This document shows, piece after piece, positions 49,517-58,478 of a DNA stretch of 64,000 nucleotides (the first letter of the stretch is position 1; each line of letters begins with the position of its first letter). Under the pieces are notes generated by a model. It had not been told where the DNA came from. It saw nothing but the letters and a program-made list of their open reading frames with translations, and searched no databases. A program made the translations under genes and the position numbers. This stretch comes from Pseudomonas alcaligenes (lineage in GTDB: Bacteria > Pseudomonadota > Gammaproteobacteria > Pseudomonadales > Pseudomonadaceae), in assembly GCF_014490745.1 (NCBI RefSeq), contig NZ_LZEU01000001.1:2693501-2757500 (forward strand). Reading direction: 5' to 3'.

Positions 49517-49990
49517 TCAGTCCAGGTCGTCGTCATCCGCAGGATCATGCGGGTTGCCCGGAGCGCCCTTGCCCAGGCCCAGCGCCGCGGCAATGGCCGC
49601 CGGCGTGGTAGCCACCACCGCCATGGCCTTGGCCAGGCCGCTGGTCTCATCGGAACGGGCGACGGCCGAGGTGACCGCGCCATGGCCCTTGCTCTGACCC
49701 TGGCCGAGCCCATGATGGTCGTTGTTGTCGTTGCCGAGACCATGACCGACATCATGGCCGAAGCCATGGCCACTACCGGCCAGACCATGGCCGGCACCCA
49801 TGCCAGCGCCGTGGCCGCCTGCCGCCCCGCCATGACCACCGCCGTGGCCGCCACCATTGCCGCCACCGTGACCACCGCCGTCACCGCGGGCATATGCCGA
49901 GTCGATCAGGGGATTGACGTCCGCCGGCAGCGTCAGCGACGACACCAGCGTACAAACCGATAGCAGCACAACAGCCTTGAGCTTGAACAT
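49517..49990 (-). CDS. Secreted Gly/His-rich protein, unknown function
   Basis: 157-residue product with a Sec signal peptide (basic start, hydrophobic LKAVVLLSVCTLVSSL; likely cleavage after AYA near residue 34). The mature N-terminal half (about 35-105) is a low-complexity repeat of glycine with about ten histidines at short intervals, then a more ordinary Ala-rich segment and an acidic tail (DPADDDDLD). ATG 49990 has an excellent GAGGAGG site. I do not recognise a family. Spaced histidines suggest metal binding or a glycine-rich surface role, but this is inference. Confidence 0.8.
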   Translation of the reverse strand: MFKLKAVVLLSVCTLVSSLTLPADVNPLIDSAYARGDGGGHGGGNGGGHGGGHGGAAGGHGAGMGAGHGLAGSGHGFGHDVGHGLGNDNNDHHGLGQGQSKGHGAVTSAVARSDETSGLAKAMAVVATTPAAIAAALGLGKGAPGNPHDPADDDDLD

Positions 49991-50042
49991 GGTCGTTCCT
50001 CCTCGGGTTCAGCCATGACACCAGATCACAGTGTATGGCCCT

Positions 50043-50064
50043 CTGCCCGGTAGACTCCGGGCAG
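50043..50064 (-). other. Hairpin after the ABC transporter gene
   Basis: 8-bp stem CTGCCCGG / CCGGGCAG with a 6-base loop, 25 bases beyond the stop of the ABC gene; no T-tract follows on the minus strand, so termination is uncertain. Confidence 0.35.
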
Positions 50065-50088
50065 CCGATGAACGTTCCGCAGCGCCCG

Positions 50089-51873
50089 TCAGTGCTGCAG
50101 ATGCCCGTAGAGCCTGGCGTAGAGGCCACCGTCGGCAATCAGGCGCTGGTGATCGCCATCCTCGGCGATGCGCCCGCCATCGAACACCAGTACCCGGTCG
50201 GCCTGCTTCACCGCCGAGAGGCGGTGAGCGACGATCAGCGTGGTGCGCCCCTCGAGGAACTGCGCCAGGGCCTGGTGCAGGGCGTACTCGGTGGCGGCAT
50301 CCAGGGCCGAGGTAGCCTCGTCGAGAATCACCACCTTGGGCTCGGCCAGCACCATGCGCGCCACCGCCAGGCGCTGACGCTGGCCACCGGAAAGACGCAC
50401 GCCGGAGCGCCCGACCACGCTATCCAGGCCTTGCGGCAAGGCACGAATGGTGGCCGCCAGCTGGGCGATTTCCAGCGCCTGCCAGCAGGCCTCGTCGCTA
50501 CGCTCGCGGCCCATGGTGAGGTTGGCGCGCACCGTGTCGTTGAACAGCGCCGGATGCTGCAGCACCACCGCCACATGCTCGCGTACCCGCTCCAGGCCGA
50601 TTTCCTCCAGGCTCGCGCCACCGAAGCGAATGCTCCCGGCCTGAGCCGTGTAAAGGCCGAGCAGCAGCTGCACCAGGGTGCTCTTGCCGCCGCCACTGGC
50701 GCCGACCAGGGCGACCTTCTCGCCGGGGGCGATGGACAGGTCGAGATCGTCCAGCACCGGCTCCTCGCGGTAGGCGAAGCGCAGCCCGCGCACCTCGATG
50801 CCGACCGTCTGGCGGCCCTTGAACGGGTCGCTGCGGCCCTCGTGCTGCGGCTCGTCGGCGCGCGCCAGCAGCTCGTTGATCCGCGCCAGGGCGCCGCCGG
50901 CGGCGTAGTAGGCGTATTGCAGGCCGAGCAACTGTTCCACCGGGCCGATCATGAACCACAGGTAACTGAACACCGCCAGCATCTGGCCGATGGACAGGTC
51001 GGAGAACAGCACGGTGAGCATGGCCGCGGCGCGGAACAGGTCGATGCCGAACTGGAACAGCAGGCCGCTGGCACGCCCGGCCGCATCGCTCTTCCACTGC
51101 GAGGCCACCGCATAGTCGCGCACCTCGCGGGCACGCAGGCCGAGGCGGCCGAGGAAGTAGCCCTGGCGATTGCCGGCGCGCACCTCCTGGATTGCCTCCA
51201 GGGTCTCGGTGAGCGCCTGGGTAAAGCGCGCCGTGCTGTCGTTCTCCAGCTTCTTCAGGTGCTTGACCCGCTTGCCCAGCTGCACGGTGGCAAAGATCAC
51301 CAGCGGGTTGAACAGCAGAATCAGCAGGGCCAGCTGCCAGTGCATCCAGATCAGGATGGCAGCGGTGCCGGCCAGACTCAGCAGGGCCACCAGCACCTTG
51401 CTCAGGGTTTCGCCGACGAACTTGTCGAGGGTGTCCAGATCGGTGACCAGGTGCGCACTGACCGTGCCACCGCCGAGGCTCTCGTATTCGCTGAGGGCGA
51501 TGCGTTTGAGGCGTTCGATCAGGCGGATGCGCAGGCGGTAGATGACGTCCTTGGACAGGCGGGCGAACAGGCGCGCCTGCAGCACGTTGCTGACCAGCGC
51601 GCCGAGGCGCAGCAGCAGGGTCAGCCCCAGCATCAGGCCGATATAGCCGGCCGCGCTCTCCCAGGCGGAAGGCAGGAAACGATCCATCACCTTGAGTGCG
51701 GCATCGCCCTGCTTGAGCAGAACTTCGTCCACCAGCAGCGGTAGCAACAGAGGAATCGGCACGCTGCACAGGGTGGCGAGCACGGCGATCAGGTTGGCCA
51801 GCAGCAGCGAACGGCGATGGCTCAGTGCGAGTTGGCGGATCTCCGCCCAGCTCAGCCGATCAGCCACGGACAC
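50089..51873 (-). CDS. ABC exporter, fused membrane/ATPase (MsbA-like)
   Basis: Half-transporter of 594 residues that should work as a homodimer: an N-terminal six-helix type I exporter domain (about 1-320) and a C-terminal ATPase with Walker A GASGGGKST, signature RLSGGQRQRLAVARMVL, Walker B VVILDEATSALD and the H-loop IVAHRLS. Similar to multidrug and lipid A exporters; the substrate is unknown. From memory P. aeruginosa PA0860 holds the same place beside rbdA. Its start overlaps the DsbA-family gene by 14 bases. Confidence 0.92.
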   Translation of the reverse strand: MSVADRLSWAEIRQLALSHRRSLLLANLIAVLATLCSVPIPLLLPLLVDEVLLKQGDAALKVMDRFLPSAWESAAGYIGLMLGLTLLLRLGALVSNVLQARLFARLSKDVIYRLRIRLIERLKRIALSEYESLGGGTVSAHLVTDLDTLDKFVGETLSKVLVALLSLAGTAAILIWMHWQLALLILLFNPLVIFATVQLGKRVKHLKKLENDSTARFTQALTETLEAIQEVRAGNRQGYFLGRLGLRAREVRDYAVASQWKSDAAGRASGLLFQFGIDLFRAAAMLTVLFSDLSIGQMLAVFSYLWFMIGPVEQLLGLQYAYYAAGGALARINELLARADEPQHEGRSDPFKGRQTVGIEVRGLRFAYREEPVLDDLDLSIAPGEKVALVGASGGGKSTLVQLLLGLYTAQAGSIRFGGASLEEIGLERVREHVAVVLQHPALFNDTVRANLTMGRERSDEACWQALEIAQLAATIRALPQGLDSVVGRSGVRLSGGQRQRLAVARMVLAEPKVVILDEATSALDAATEYALHQALAQFLEGRTTLIVAHRLSAVKQADRVLVFDGGRIAEDGDHQRLIADGGLYARLYGHLQH

Positions 51874-52495
51874 CCCGTTGCAGCCAGCGCTCGAGCAGCG
51901 GTGCCAGTTCGTCGAGGGCCTGGTAGCCGTTGGTCAGCAGCGCCAGCTGGCCATCGCGCTCGGCCAGCAGGGTGGGGAAACCGGCGATACCGAGATCCTG
52001 CACCCAGGCGAAGTCGGCAGCGGTGGCGGCGTGCATCTGCTCGCTGTCGAACATCTCGGCAAACTCGATGCGCGGAATCCCCACCTGCTCGGCCAGTTCC
52101 ACCAGCAAGTGGGCGCGGGTGACATCCCGGCCCTCGGTGTAGAAGGCCTCCTGGATCAGCTGCGCCAGCGGCCAGACGCTCTGCTCGTCCAGGCTGCGCG
52201 CGGTGACCAGGGCGCGGCAGGCCGGCTCGGTGTTGTACACCAGGCCGTCGGGTAGCGCGTCGTGGAAGTTGAACAGTTGCCCGGTGCGCGCGTTGACCGC
52301 CTGCCAGTGGGCAAGGATGCGCACCTTGCTCACTGGGTCGAGCGCCGCGCGCTCGCGGCGCAGACCGCCGACCACCAGATGCAGGGCCACTCCCGCCGCC
52401 TGCGCCTGGGCGCCCAGCGCTTCGACCACCGGCGCGAAGCCCCAGCACCAGGAACACATGGGATCCATCACATAGAGCAGACGGGCTTCGCGCAC
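51860..52495 (-). CDS. DsbA-family thioredoxin-fold protein
   Basis: 211-residue protein with the redox motif C14-S-W-C17 right at the N-terminus (YVMDPMCSWCWGF), an inserted helical domain, and the cis-proline loop GFPTLL near the C-terminus. There is no signal peptide, so it is cytoplasmic, like the FrnE/YjbH-type branch of DsbA proteins. CSWC differs from the CPHC of periplasmic DsbA. Its stop lies inside the ABC transporter gene start, implying co-translation. The repeat element at 52512-52644 lies directly upstream. Confidence 0.87.
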   Translation of the reverse strand: MREARLLYVMDPMCSWCWGFAPVVEALGAQAQAAGVALHLVVGGLRRERAALDPVSKVRILAHWQAVNARTGQLFNFHDALPDGLVYNTEPACRALVTARSLDEQSVWPLAQLIQEAFYTEGRDVTRAHLLVELAEQVGIPRIEFAEMFDSEQMHAATAADFAWVQDLGIAGFPTLLAERDGQLALLTNGYQALDELAPLLERWLQRGVRG

Positions 52496-52511
52496 GGGTG
52501 AGTCCTTAGAG

Positions 52512-52644
52512 TCCGTTTACGGTTTCTGGATTAGAGCCAGACAAGGCAAAAGTGGCTGAAAAAGCGCAGTTTACGAGGTGTAAATGAGCATTTTGAGGCC
52601 ACTTTTAACGCCGTATGGCCGACAGCCAGAAGATCGTAAACGGA
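52512..52644. repeat. Structured repeat element, copy 1
   Basis: 133-bp element with terminal arms TCCGTTTACG / CGTAAACGGA and TTCTGG / CCAGAA, an inner stem AAAAGTGGC / GCCACTTTT (52548-52606) and an apical hairpin TTTAC-GAGGT-GTAAA (52570-52584). The 92-bp core 52532-52623 aligns without gaps to copy 2 at about 71 of 92 positions by hand. It lies between the trhO stop and the DsbA-family gene and may end trhO transcription. Confidence 0.8.
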
Positions 52645-52647
52645 TTC

Positions 52648-53583
52648 TTACTGGTCGAGGGCCTTGTAGTTGTAACCAATGGGGTGCGGCAGGTTGCGCG
52701 CCTGGGCGATCTCGATCTGCTTCTGCCGCTCGCGGGCACTGATCCGGGTCTTCTCCGGCAGCGTGTCCCAGCAGTGCGGACAGCTGATGCCGGGAGCGTA
52801 GTGCTCGGACTGGCGATCGGCGGCGGAAATCGGGTTGCGGCAGGCGTGACACTGATCGTAGTCACCCTCGGACAGATCGTGGCGCACGGTGACCCGGTTG
52901 TCGAACACGAAGCAGTCGCCGCGCCATTTGGTCTCGGCCTCCGGCACTTCTTCCAGGTACTTGAGGATGCCACCCTTGAGGTGGAATACCTCTTCGAAGC
53001 CTTCGCCAAGCATGTAGCTGGAGGCCTTCTCGCAGCGGATGCCGCCGGTGCAGAACATGGCCACTTTCTTGTGCTTGCTCGGGTCGAAGTGGGCCTTGAT
53101 GTAGTCGGGGAACTCACGGAACGACTTGGTCTGCGGGTCGATGGCGCCCTCGAAGGTGCCGATGGCCACTTCGTAGTCGTTGCGGGTGTCGATCAGCAGC
53201 ACCTCGGGGTCGCTGATCAGGGCGTTCCAGTCCTGCGGCTCGACATAGGTGCCGACGCGCTGGTTGGGATCCACGCCCGGCACGCCGAGGGTGACGATCT
53301 CTTTCTTCAGTTTGACCTTGGTGCGATAGAACGGCTGCTCGGCGCAGAAGGATTCCTTGTGGTCGATATCGGCCAGGCGCGCATCCTGGCCGAACCAGGC
53401 GAGCAGGCCGTCGATGCCGGCGCGGCTGCCGGACACGGTGCCGTTGATGCCTTCTTCGGCCAGCAGCAGGGTGCCTTTGATGTCGTTAGCAAGCAGGGTT
53501 TGCAGCAGGGGTTCGCGCAGCGCTTCGTAGTCCGGCAGGGAGACGAACTTGTACAGCGCCGCCACGACGATCTTTGCAGTCAT
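52648..53583 (-). CDS. trhO: tRNA uridine(34) hydroxylase (rhodanese family)
   Basis: Oxygen-dependent hydroxylation of U34 in tRNA, an early step to 5-(carboxy)methoxyuridine in the wobble position. The 311 residues hold an N-terminal acylphosphatase-like domain, a rhodanese domain with active loop C178-T-G-G-I-R-C184, and a C-terminal zinc-type cysteine region (CHAC ... CPHC). The frame is open to 53649, but ATG 53583 gives the standard [14 protein letters not shown] start. It is flanked on both sides by copies of the same structured repeat. Confidence 0.94.
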   Translation of the reverse strand: MTAKIVVAALYKFVSLPDYEALREPLLQTLLANDIKGTLLLAEEGINGTVSGSRAGIDGLLAWFGQDARLADIDHKESFCAEQPFYRTKVKLKKEIVTLGVPGVDPNQRVGTYVEPQDWNALISDPEVLLIDTRNDYEVAIGTFEGAIDPQTKSFREFPDYIKAHFDPSKHKKVAMFCTGGIRCEKASSYMLGEGFEEVFHLKGGILKYLEEVPEAETKWRGDCFVFDNRVTVRHDLSEGDYDQCHACRNPISAADRQSEHYAPGISCPHCWDTLPEKTRISARERQKQIEIAQARNLPHPIGYNYKALDQ

Positions 53584-53635
53584 CGGGACTTCTCTCCAGT
53601 GGTCGTCCTCGCAAAGGACGGACCGGGGTTTAAAC

Positions 53636-53663
53636 GACTGCGCCGGCAAAGGCCGGCGCAGTC
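53636..53663 (-). other. Perfect 12-bp hairpin upstream of trhO
   Basis: GACTGCGCCGGC-AAAG-GCCGGCGCAGTC, about 50 bases before the trhO start. No T-tract follows on either strand; it may be part of the trhO leader or the end of the bolA-side transcript. Confidence 0.5.
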
Positions 53664-53740
53664 GGGATTCTACCGCAGGGCCGGGGGCTGACGCACCTGG
53701 CCTGGATCAGCGGTGCCAGCGGCACCTCAGACCTATACGG

Positions 53741-53854
53741 ATCTCTTGAGCTAGAGCCAGGCAAGGCGAAGTTGGGCGAGGACGCGGAGTTTACGAAGTG
53801 TAAATGAGCAGTCCGAGCCCAACTTCAACGCAGCATGGTCGACGATCAAGAGAT
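53741..53854. repeat. Structured repeat element, copy 2
   Basis: 114-bp element in the same orientation as copy 1: outer arms ATCTCTTGA / TCAAGAGAT, inner stem GAAGTTGGGC / GCCCAACTTC (53768-53826), apical hairpin TTTAC-GAAGT-GTAAA. The inner stem differs from copy 1 by paired, compensating changes. It ends three bases before the bolA stop codon and so follows the bolA gene directly. Confidence 0.8.
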
Positions 53855-53857
53855 ACG

Positions 53858-54163
53858 TCAGTGGTCGTGCTTGCTGCCGCCCTTGCAGGTCGGCGAAGCC
53901 GGAGCCACGCCCTGCTCCGCCCACTCCTCGGGCGTGTAGGTATGCAGGGCCAGGGCATGGAACTGGCCCATCAGCTCGCCCAGAGTGGCGTACACCTTCT
54001 GGTGGCGTTTGACCGCGTTGAGGCCGGCGAAAGCGGCACTGACGATCGCCGCCTTGTAATGGGTCTGCTGACCACGGCTGTGCATGTGGCTCTCGTCCAG
54101 CACATCGAGGTGGTCGGGTTGCAGGGCCGCAAGGGCCGCGAGGATCTGCTCACGCATGGTCAT
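53858..54163 (-). CDS. bolA: BolA family protein
   Basis: 101-residue BolA-fold protein, which with monothiol glutaredoxin binds [2Fe-2S] and links iron-sulfur status to stress morphology. Visible are the conserved His in DESHMHSRGQQTHYKAAIVS, FAGLNAVKRHQKVYATLGELM (helix-turn-helix-like segment) and the conserved HALALHTYTPEEW. Two ATGs lie two codons apart (54163, 54157); I keep the first. It starts eight bases after the DUF2059 gene stop, so the two are co-transcribed. Confidence 0.92.
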   Translation of the reverse strand: MTMREQILAALAALQPDHLDVLDESHMHSRGQQTHYKAAIVSAAFAGLNAVKRHQKVYATLGELMGQFHALALHTYTPEEWAEQGVAPASPTCKGGSKHDH

Positions 54164-54171
54164 GGCGGGGC

Positions 54172-54669
54172 TCACTGCTTCTTGGCTGCCAGTTCGGCGT
54201 TCATGTCGTCGACCAGCTGGTTCACCTTGGGTACGGCCGCCTGCAGACTCTGCTGGGTCAGCTGCACCGACTGACCGACCAGGGTCGGCATCTTTTCCAG
54301 CACCTTGCGCCCGACCGGGGTCTGGTAGAAGGCCAGCATTTCTTCCAGCTCCGCCTCGCTGAAGGCGCTGGTGTACAGCTGCACCATCTGCGGCTCCAGC
54401 TTCTGCCAGCCGATGGCCTTGTCCAGCTCGGCATTGGCCTTGGCCTGGTAGCTCTCCAGCACGGCCTTCTTGGTGACCGGCGCCTGGGCCTGGGCGAAGC
54501 GCTGGGCGAACATCTGCTGCACCTGAGCATAGACCGGCACGGTCAGCTTGTTGGCATGGGTGACTTCGAGCAGCTTGCGCGCCTGGGCAGCGTGGCTGGC
54601 CTCGTCGGCAAACACGGAGGCGCTGGCGAGCAGCATCAGGGCGGAACACAGCAGGGGCAGGCGCGGCAT
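54172..54669 (-). CDS. DUF2059 secreted protein
   Basis: 165-residue product with a clear signal peptide (MPRLPLLCSALMLLASASVFA, cleavage likely after residue 21) and an all-helical DUF2059 domain containing FSEAELEEMLAFYQTPVGRKVLEKMP. Periplasmic; function unknown. I start at ATG 54669 behind AAGGATT; the longer frame to 54762 lacks a ribosome site. It precedes bolA; from memory the pair matches PA0856-PA0857. Confidence 0.9.
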   Translation of the reverse strand: MPRLPLLCSALMLLASASVFADEASHAAQARKLLEVTHANKLTVPVYAQVQQMFAQRFAQAQAPVTKKAVLESYQAKANAELDKAIGWQKLEPQMVQLYTSAFSEAELEEMLAFYQTPVGRKVLEKMPTLVGQSVQLTQQSLQAAVPKVNQLVDDMNAELAAKKQ

Positions 54670-54887
54670 GGGTAAATCCTTGGCGGAATAAGCGAGGGGG
54701 GCCATTCTGCGCCCAGCACCCGGCACGCTCAAGGCGCAAACGCCATGCGAGGCAAATAACAATCATTAGCAAAAGGCCATCACTTGCCCGATCTGGAACA
54801 GCCGTGCATGCTTGCTGCTCTGCTCTTCCCTATTCATGGCGCGCGTCAGCCGCCACGCAACACCCCCACAACACACGGATGTGTCGG

Positions 54888-55901
54888 ATGAACAGCTTCA
54901 CCAACGCCCCTCTCAGCGCGGCTGCGCAGCCCCTGTGCGATGCCCACGGCCGGCTCGATCCGCTGGCCATCGGCTGGTCGCCCCGGCCGCTGGTGAACTG
55001 TGCGATCCCCGGCAACCATGGCCGGCGCAAACGCTGGAACCACTGGTGCATCACCACCCCGCAGTGGATGCTGTCGCTGACCTTCGCCGACCTCGACTAC
55101 CTGGCCTACGGCGCCGCCTACTTCCTCGACTTGGAAACCGGCAAGTCCGCCTCGCACACCCAGCTGCGTCCGTTCGGCCTGGGCTGCCAGCTGGCCGATA
55201 CGCCCATGCAGAGCCACGCCTTCGACCACAGCCGCCTGCACCTGCGCGCAGACGACCGTGGCAACGCCATTCGCATCACCGTCGCCGCCCCGGATATCGG
55301 CGGCCAGCCGCTGCAGGTGGCGCTGGATGTCCAGCGCCCGGCGCACCTCGACTCGGTCAACCTGATCTGCGCCATGGGCAAGCGCACCTTCCACGCCACC
55401 TCGCGCCAACTCGGCCTGCCGGTCAGCGGCAGCCTGCAACTGGGCGGCCGCCAGTACAGCTGCCTGCCCGGGCAGAGCTTCGCCTCGCTGGATTTCGCCC
55501 GCGGCGTCTGGCCGCTGCAGAGCCACTGGAAGCGCGCCGCTTTCGCCGCTCCCGGCGGTATCGCCGCCAACTTCGGCTCCGGCTGGTGCGACTACAGCGG
55601 CCTGTCGGAGAACGCCCTGTGGTTCGGTGGCGAGCTGCAGCACCTGGAAGAACCGGTGCAGATCGAACAGAACCCCCAGGGCCCGCTCGCACCCTGGCGC
55701 CTGCACAGCGCCAGCGGCCAGGTCGAGCTGACCTTCACCCCGCAGCAGTTGCACCAGGCCTATCCGAAGATCGGCCCGTTCTTCGCCGACACCCGCCAGT
55801 GGTTCGGTCGCTATGACGGCATCCTGCGAACCCAGCGCGGTGAGAACGTGCCGGTTGCAGGTGCCCAGGGCTGGCTCGGCGCCACCCAGGCACGCTGGTA
55901 A
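54888..55901 (+). CDS. DUF2804 protein
   Basis: 337-residue cytoplasmic protein of the DUF2804 family, distantly related to the tocopherol cyclase/AttH beta-barrel group. Family segments include KRWNHWCITTPQWMLSLTFADLDYLAYG near the N-terminus and FGSGWCDYSGLSENALWFGGEL in the C-terminal half. No biochemical role is known to me. ATG 54888 gives the family start; an ATG at 54804 would add 28 residues without similarity. It lies upstream of fumC, divergent from the DUF2059 gene. Confidence 0.85.
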   Translation: MNSFTNAPLSAAAQPLCDAHGRLDPLAIGWSPRPLVNCAIPGNHGRRKRWNHWCITTPQWMLSLTFADLDYLAYGAAYFLDLETGKSASHTQLRPFGLGCQLADTPMQSHAFDHSRLHLRADDRGNAIRITVAAPDIGGQPLQVALDVQRPAHLDSVNLICAMGKRTFHATSRQLGLPVSGSLQLGGRQYSCLPGQSFASLDFARGVWPLQSHWKRAAFAAPGGIAANFGSGWCDYSGLSENALWFGGELQHLEEPVQIEQNPQGPLAPWRLHSASGQVELTFTPQQLHQAYPKIGPFFADTRQWFGRYDGILRTQRGENVPVAGAQGWLGATQARW

Positions 55902-55980
55902 TCCGGCGCCGCTTTCTGTCTAGGGAACCAGCCCGCCCCGCGGCAGCCTAAACTCCCGGAAGCCCATCTGGAGAAAGCCC

Positions 55981-57364
<1,384 letters not shown>

Positions 57365-57372
<8 letters not shown>

Positions 57373-57985
57373 GGCACAGAAGAGCGGCGCCACGCCGCTG
57401 GAAGGCGACGGCAAGCGCATCCTGCTGATCCTCGGCACACCCAAGAGCGACAGCCTCTGCCACGCCCTGAGCGAGGCCTATACCAGCGGCGCGCGGCGCG
57501 AAGGCCATGTGGTGCGCCAGCTCAAGCTCGGCGAACTGCAGTTCGACCCGATCCTGCGCGACGGCTACAGCCAGGGCCAGGCCCTGGAGCCGGATCTGCT
57601 GGAGGCGCAGCGGCAGATCCACTGGGCCGAACACCTGGTGTTCGTCTATCCGGTCTGGTGGGGCGGCGTACCGGCGCTGCTCAAGGGCTTCTTCGACCGG
57701 GTGTTCCTGCCCGGTTTCGCCTTCAAGTACCGCAACCGCTCGCAACTGTGGGACAAGCTGCTGAGCGGGCGCACCGCCGACCTGCTGGTGACCCTGGATA
57801 CCCCGCCCTGGTACTTCCGCTGGATCTACGGCGCCCCGGCGCATCGCCAGATGACCCGCACCATCCTCGGCTTCAGCGGCATCAAGACGCGCCGCCTGAG
57901 CGAGTTCGCCCCGGTGCGGCCGTCCTCGGAAGAACAGCGCCAGGCCTGGCTCAAGCGCGCCGAGCGGCTTGGGGTGAACGCCTGA
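57365..57985 (+). CDS. Flavodoxin-fold NAD(P)H:quinone reductase
   Basis: 206-residue member of the NQO1/MdaB/KefF-type family: flavin phosphate loop after strand 1 ([21 protein letters not shown]) and the family motif [28 protein letters not shown]. Probably two-electron quinone reduction protecting against redox cycling. ATG 57365 lies eight bases inside the fumC end. The same coupling of fumC and a reductase is, from memory, seen in P. aeruginosa (PA0854-PA0853). Confidence 0.88.
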
Positions 57986-58218
57986 AAAGCGGCTGTGCGG
58001 GCCTCCCGGTGCGCACGGCGCACCTGCGGAAGAACCTCAGCACTTATGGCGGAAACCCGAACAGCGGCAAAACGCTGAAAAAACGACGCCAGAAAACTGG
58101 AAAAAACGCCATCTGCGGTGATTCACGGGCAAATTTCGACCACCGGTCGCCCGGCCAAACTGGTTAAAACTCAACCACTAGACTGAAACCAGTGCACCCT
58201 GCTGCAGGAGGCTTCACC

Positions 58219-58428
58219 ATGTTCGGTCAGCGCAATATCGACCCCGTTCCGGGCACGCATTACCGTAGCGAACGCGTCAGTGCGGTCAACGGCCAATACT
58301 TCTTCGCCACCCGCGAAGGCACACTGGAAGGCCCCTACTTCACCCGCGTCGATGCCGAACGTGAAATCGCCTTCTATATCCGTCGAATGCGCCAGGCCAA
58401 CGACATCATCGAAAGCCGCGCTTTCTAG
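58219..58428 (+). CDS. Small conserved Pseudomonas protein (69 aa), unknown
   Basis: 69-residue soluble protein behind an excellent AGGAGG site. It looks like the DUF6316-type family that I recall from pseudomonads (identification uncertain): PGTHYRSERVSAVNGQYFFATREGTLEGPYF followed by an amphipathic helix AEREIAFYIRRMRQ. No signal peptide, cysteines or known motif. It stands alone between the quinone reductase and a convergent polyphosphate kinase gene, with a 233-base A-rich upstream gap that has no promoter I can place. Confidence 0.85.
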   Translation: MFGQRNIDPVPGTHYRSERVSAVNGQYFFATREGTLEGPYFTRVDAEREIAFYIRRMRQANDIIESRAF

Positions 58429-58478
58429 ACGCCCGTCGCGCCAGTGCCTTGCGCACTGGCGCGCCTCGCCGGCGCCGC

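Noticed and set aside
49486..49893. Upstream part of a 206-codon frame through the lipoprotein gene
   Set aside because: It is the shifted frame of the Gly/His-rich gene; the lipoprotein signal begins at ATG 49485.
52512..53854. Composite transposon or retron around trhO
   Set aside because: The repeats flank trhO like a composite element, but there is no transposase or reverse transcriptase and trhO is a core gene.
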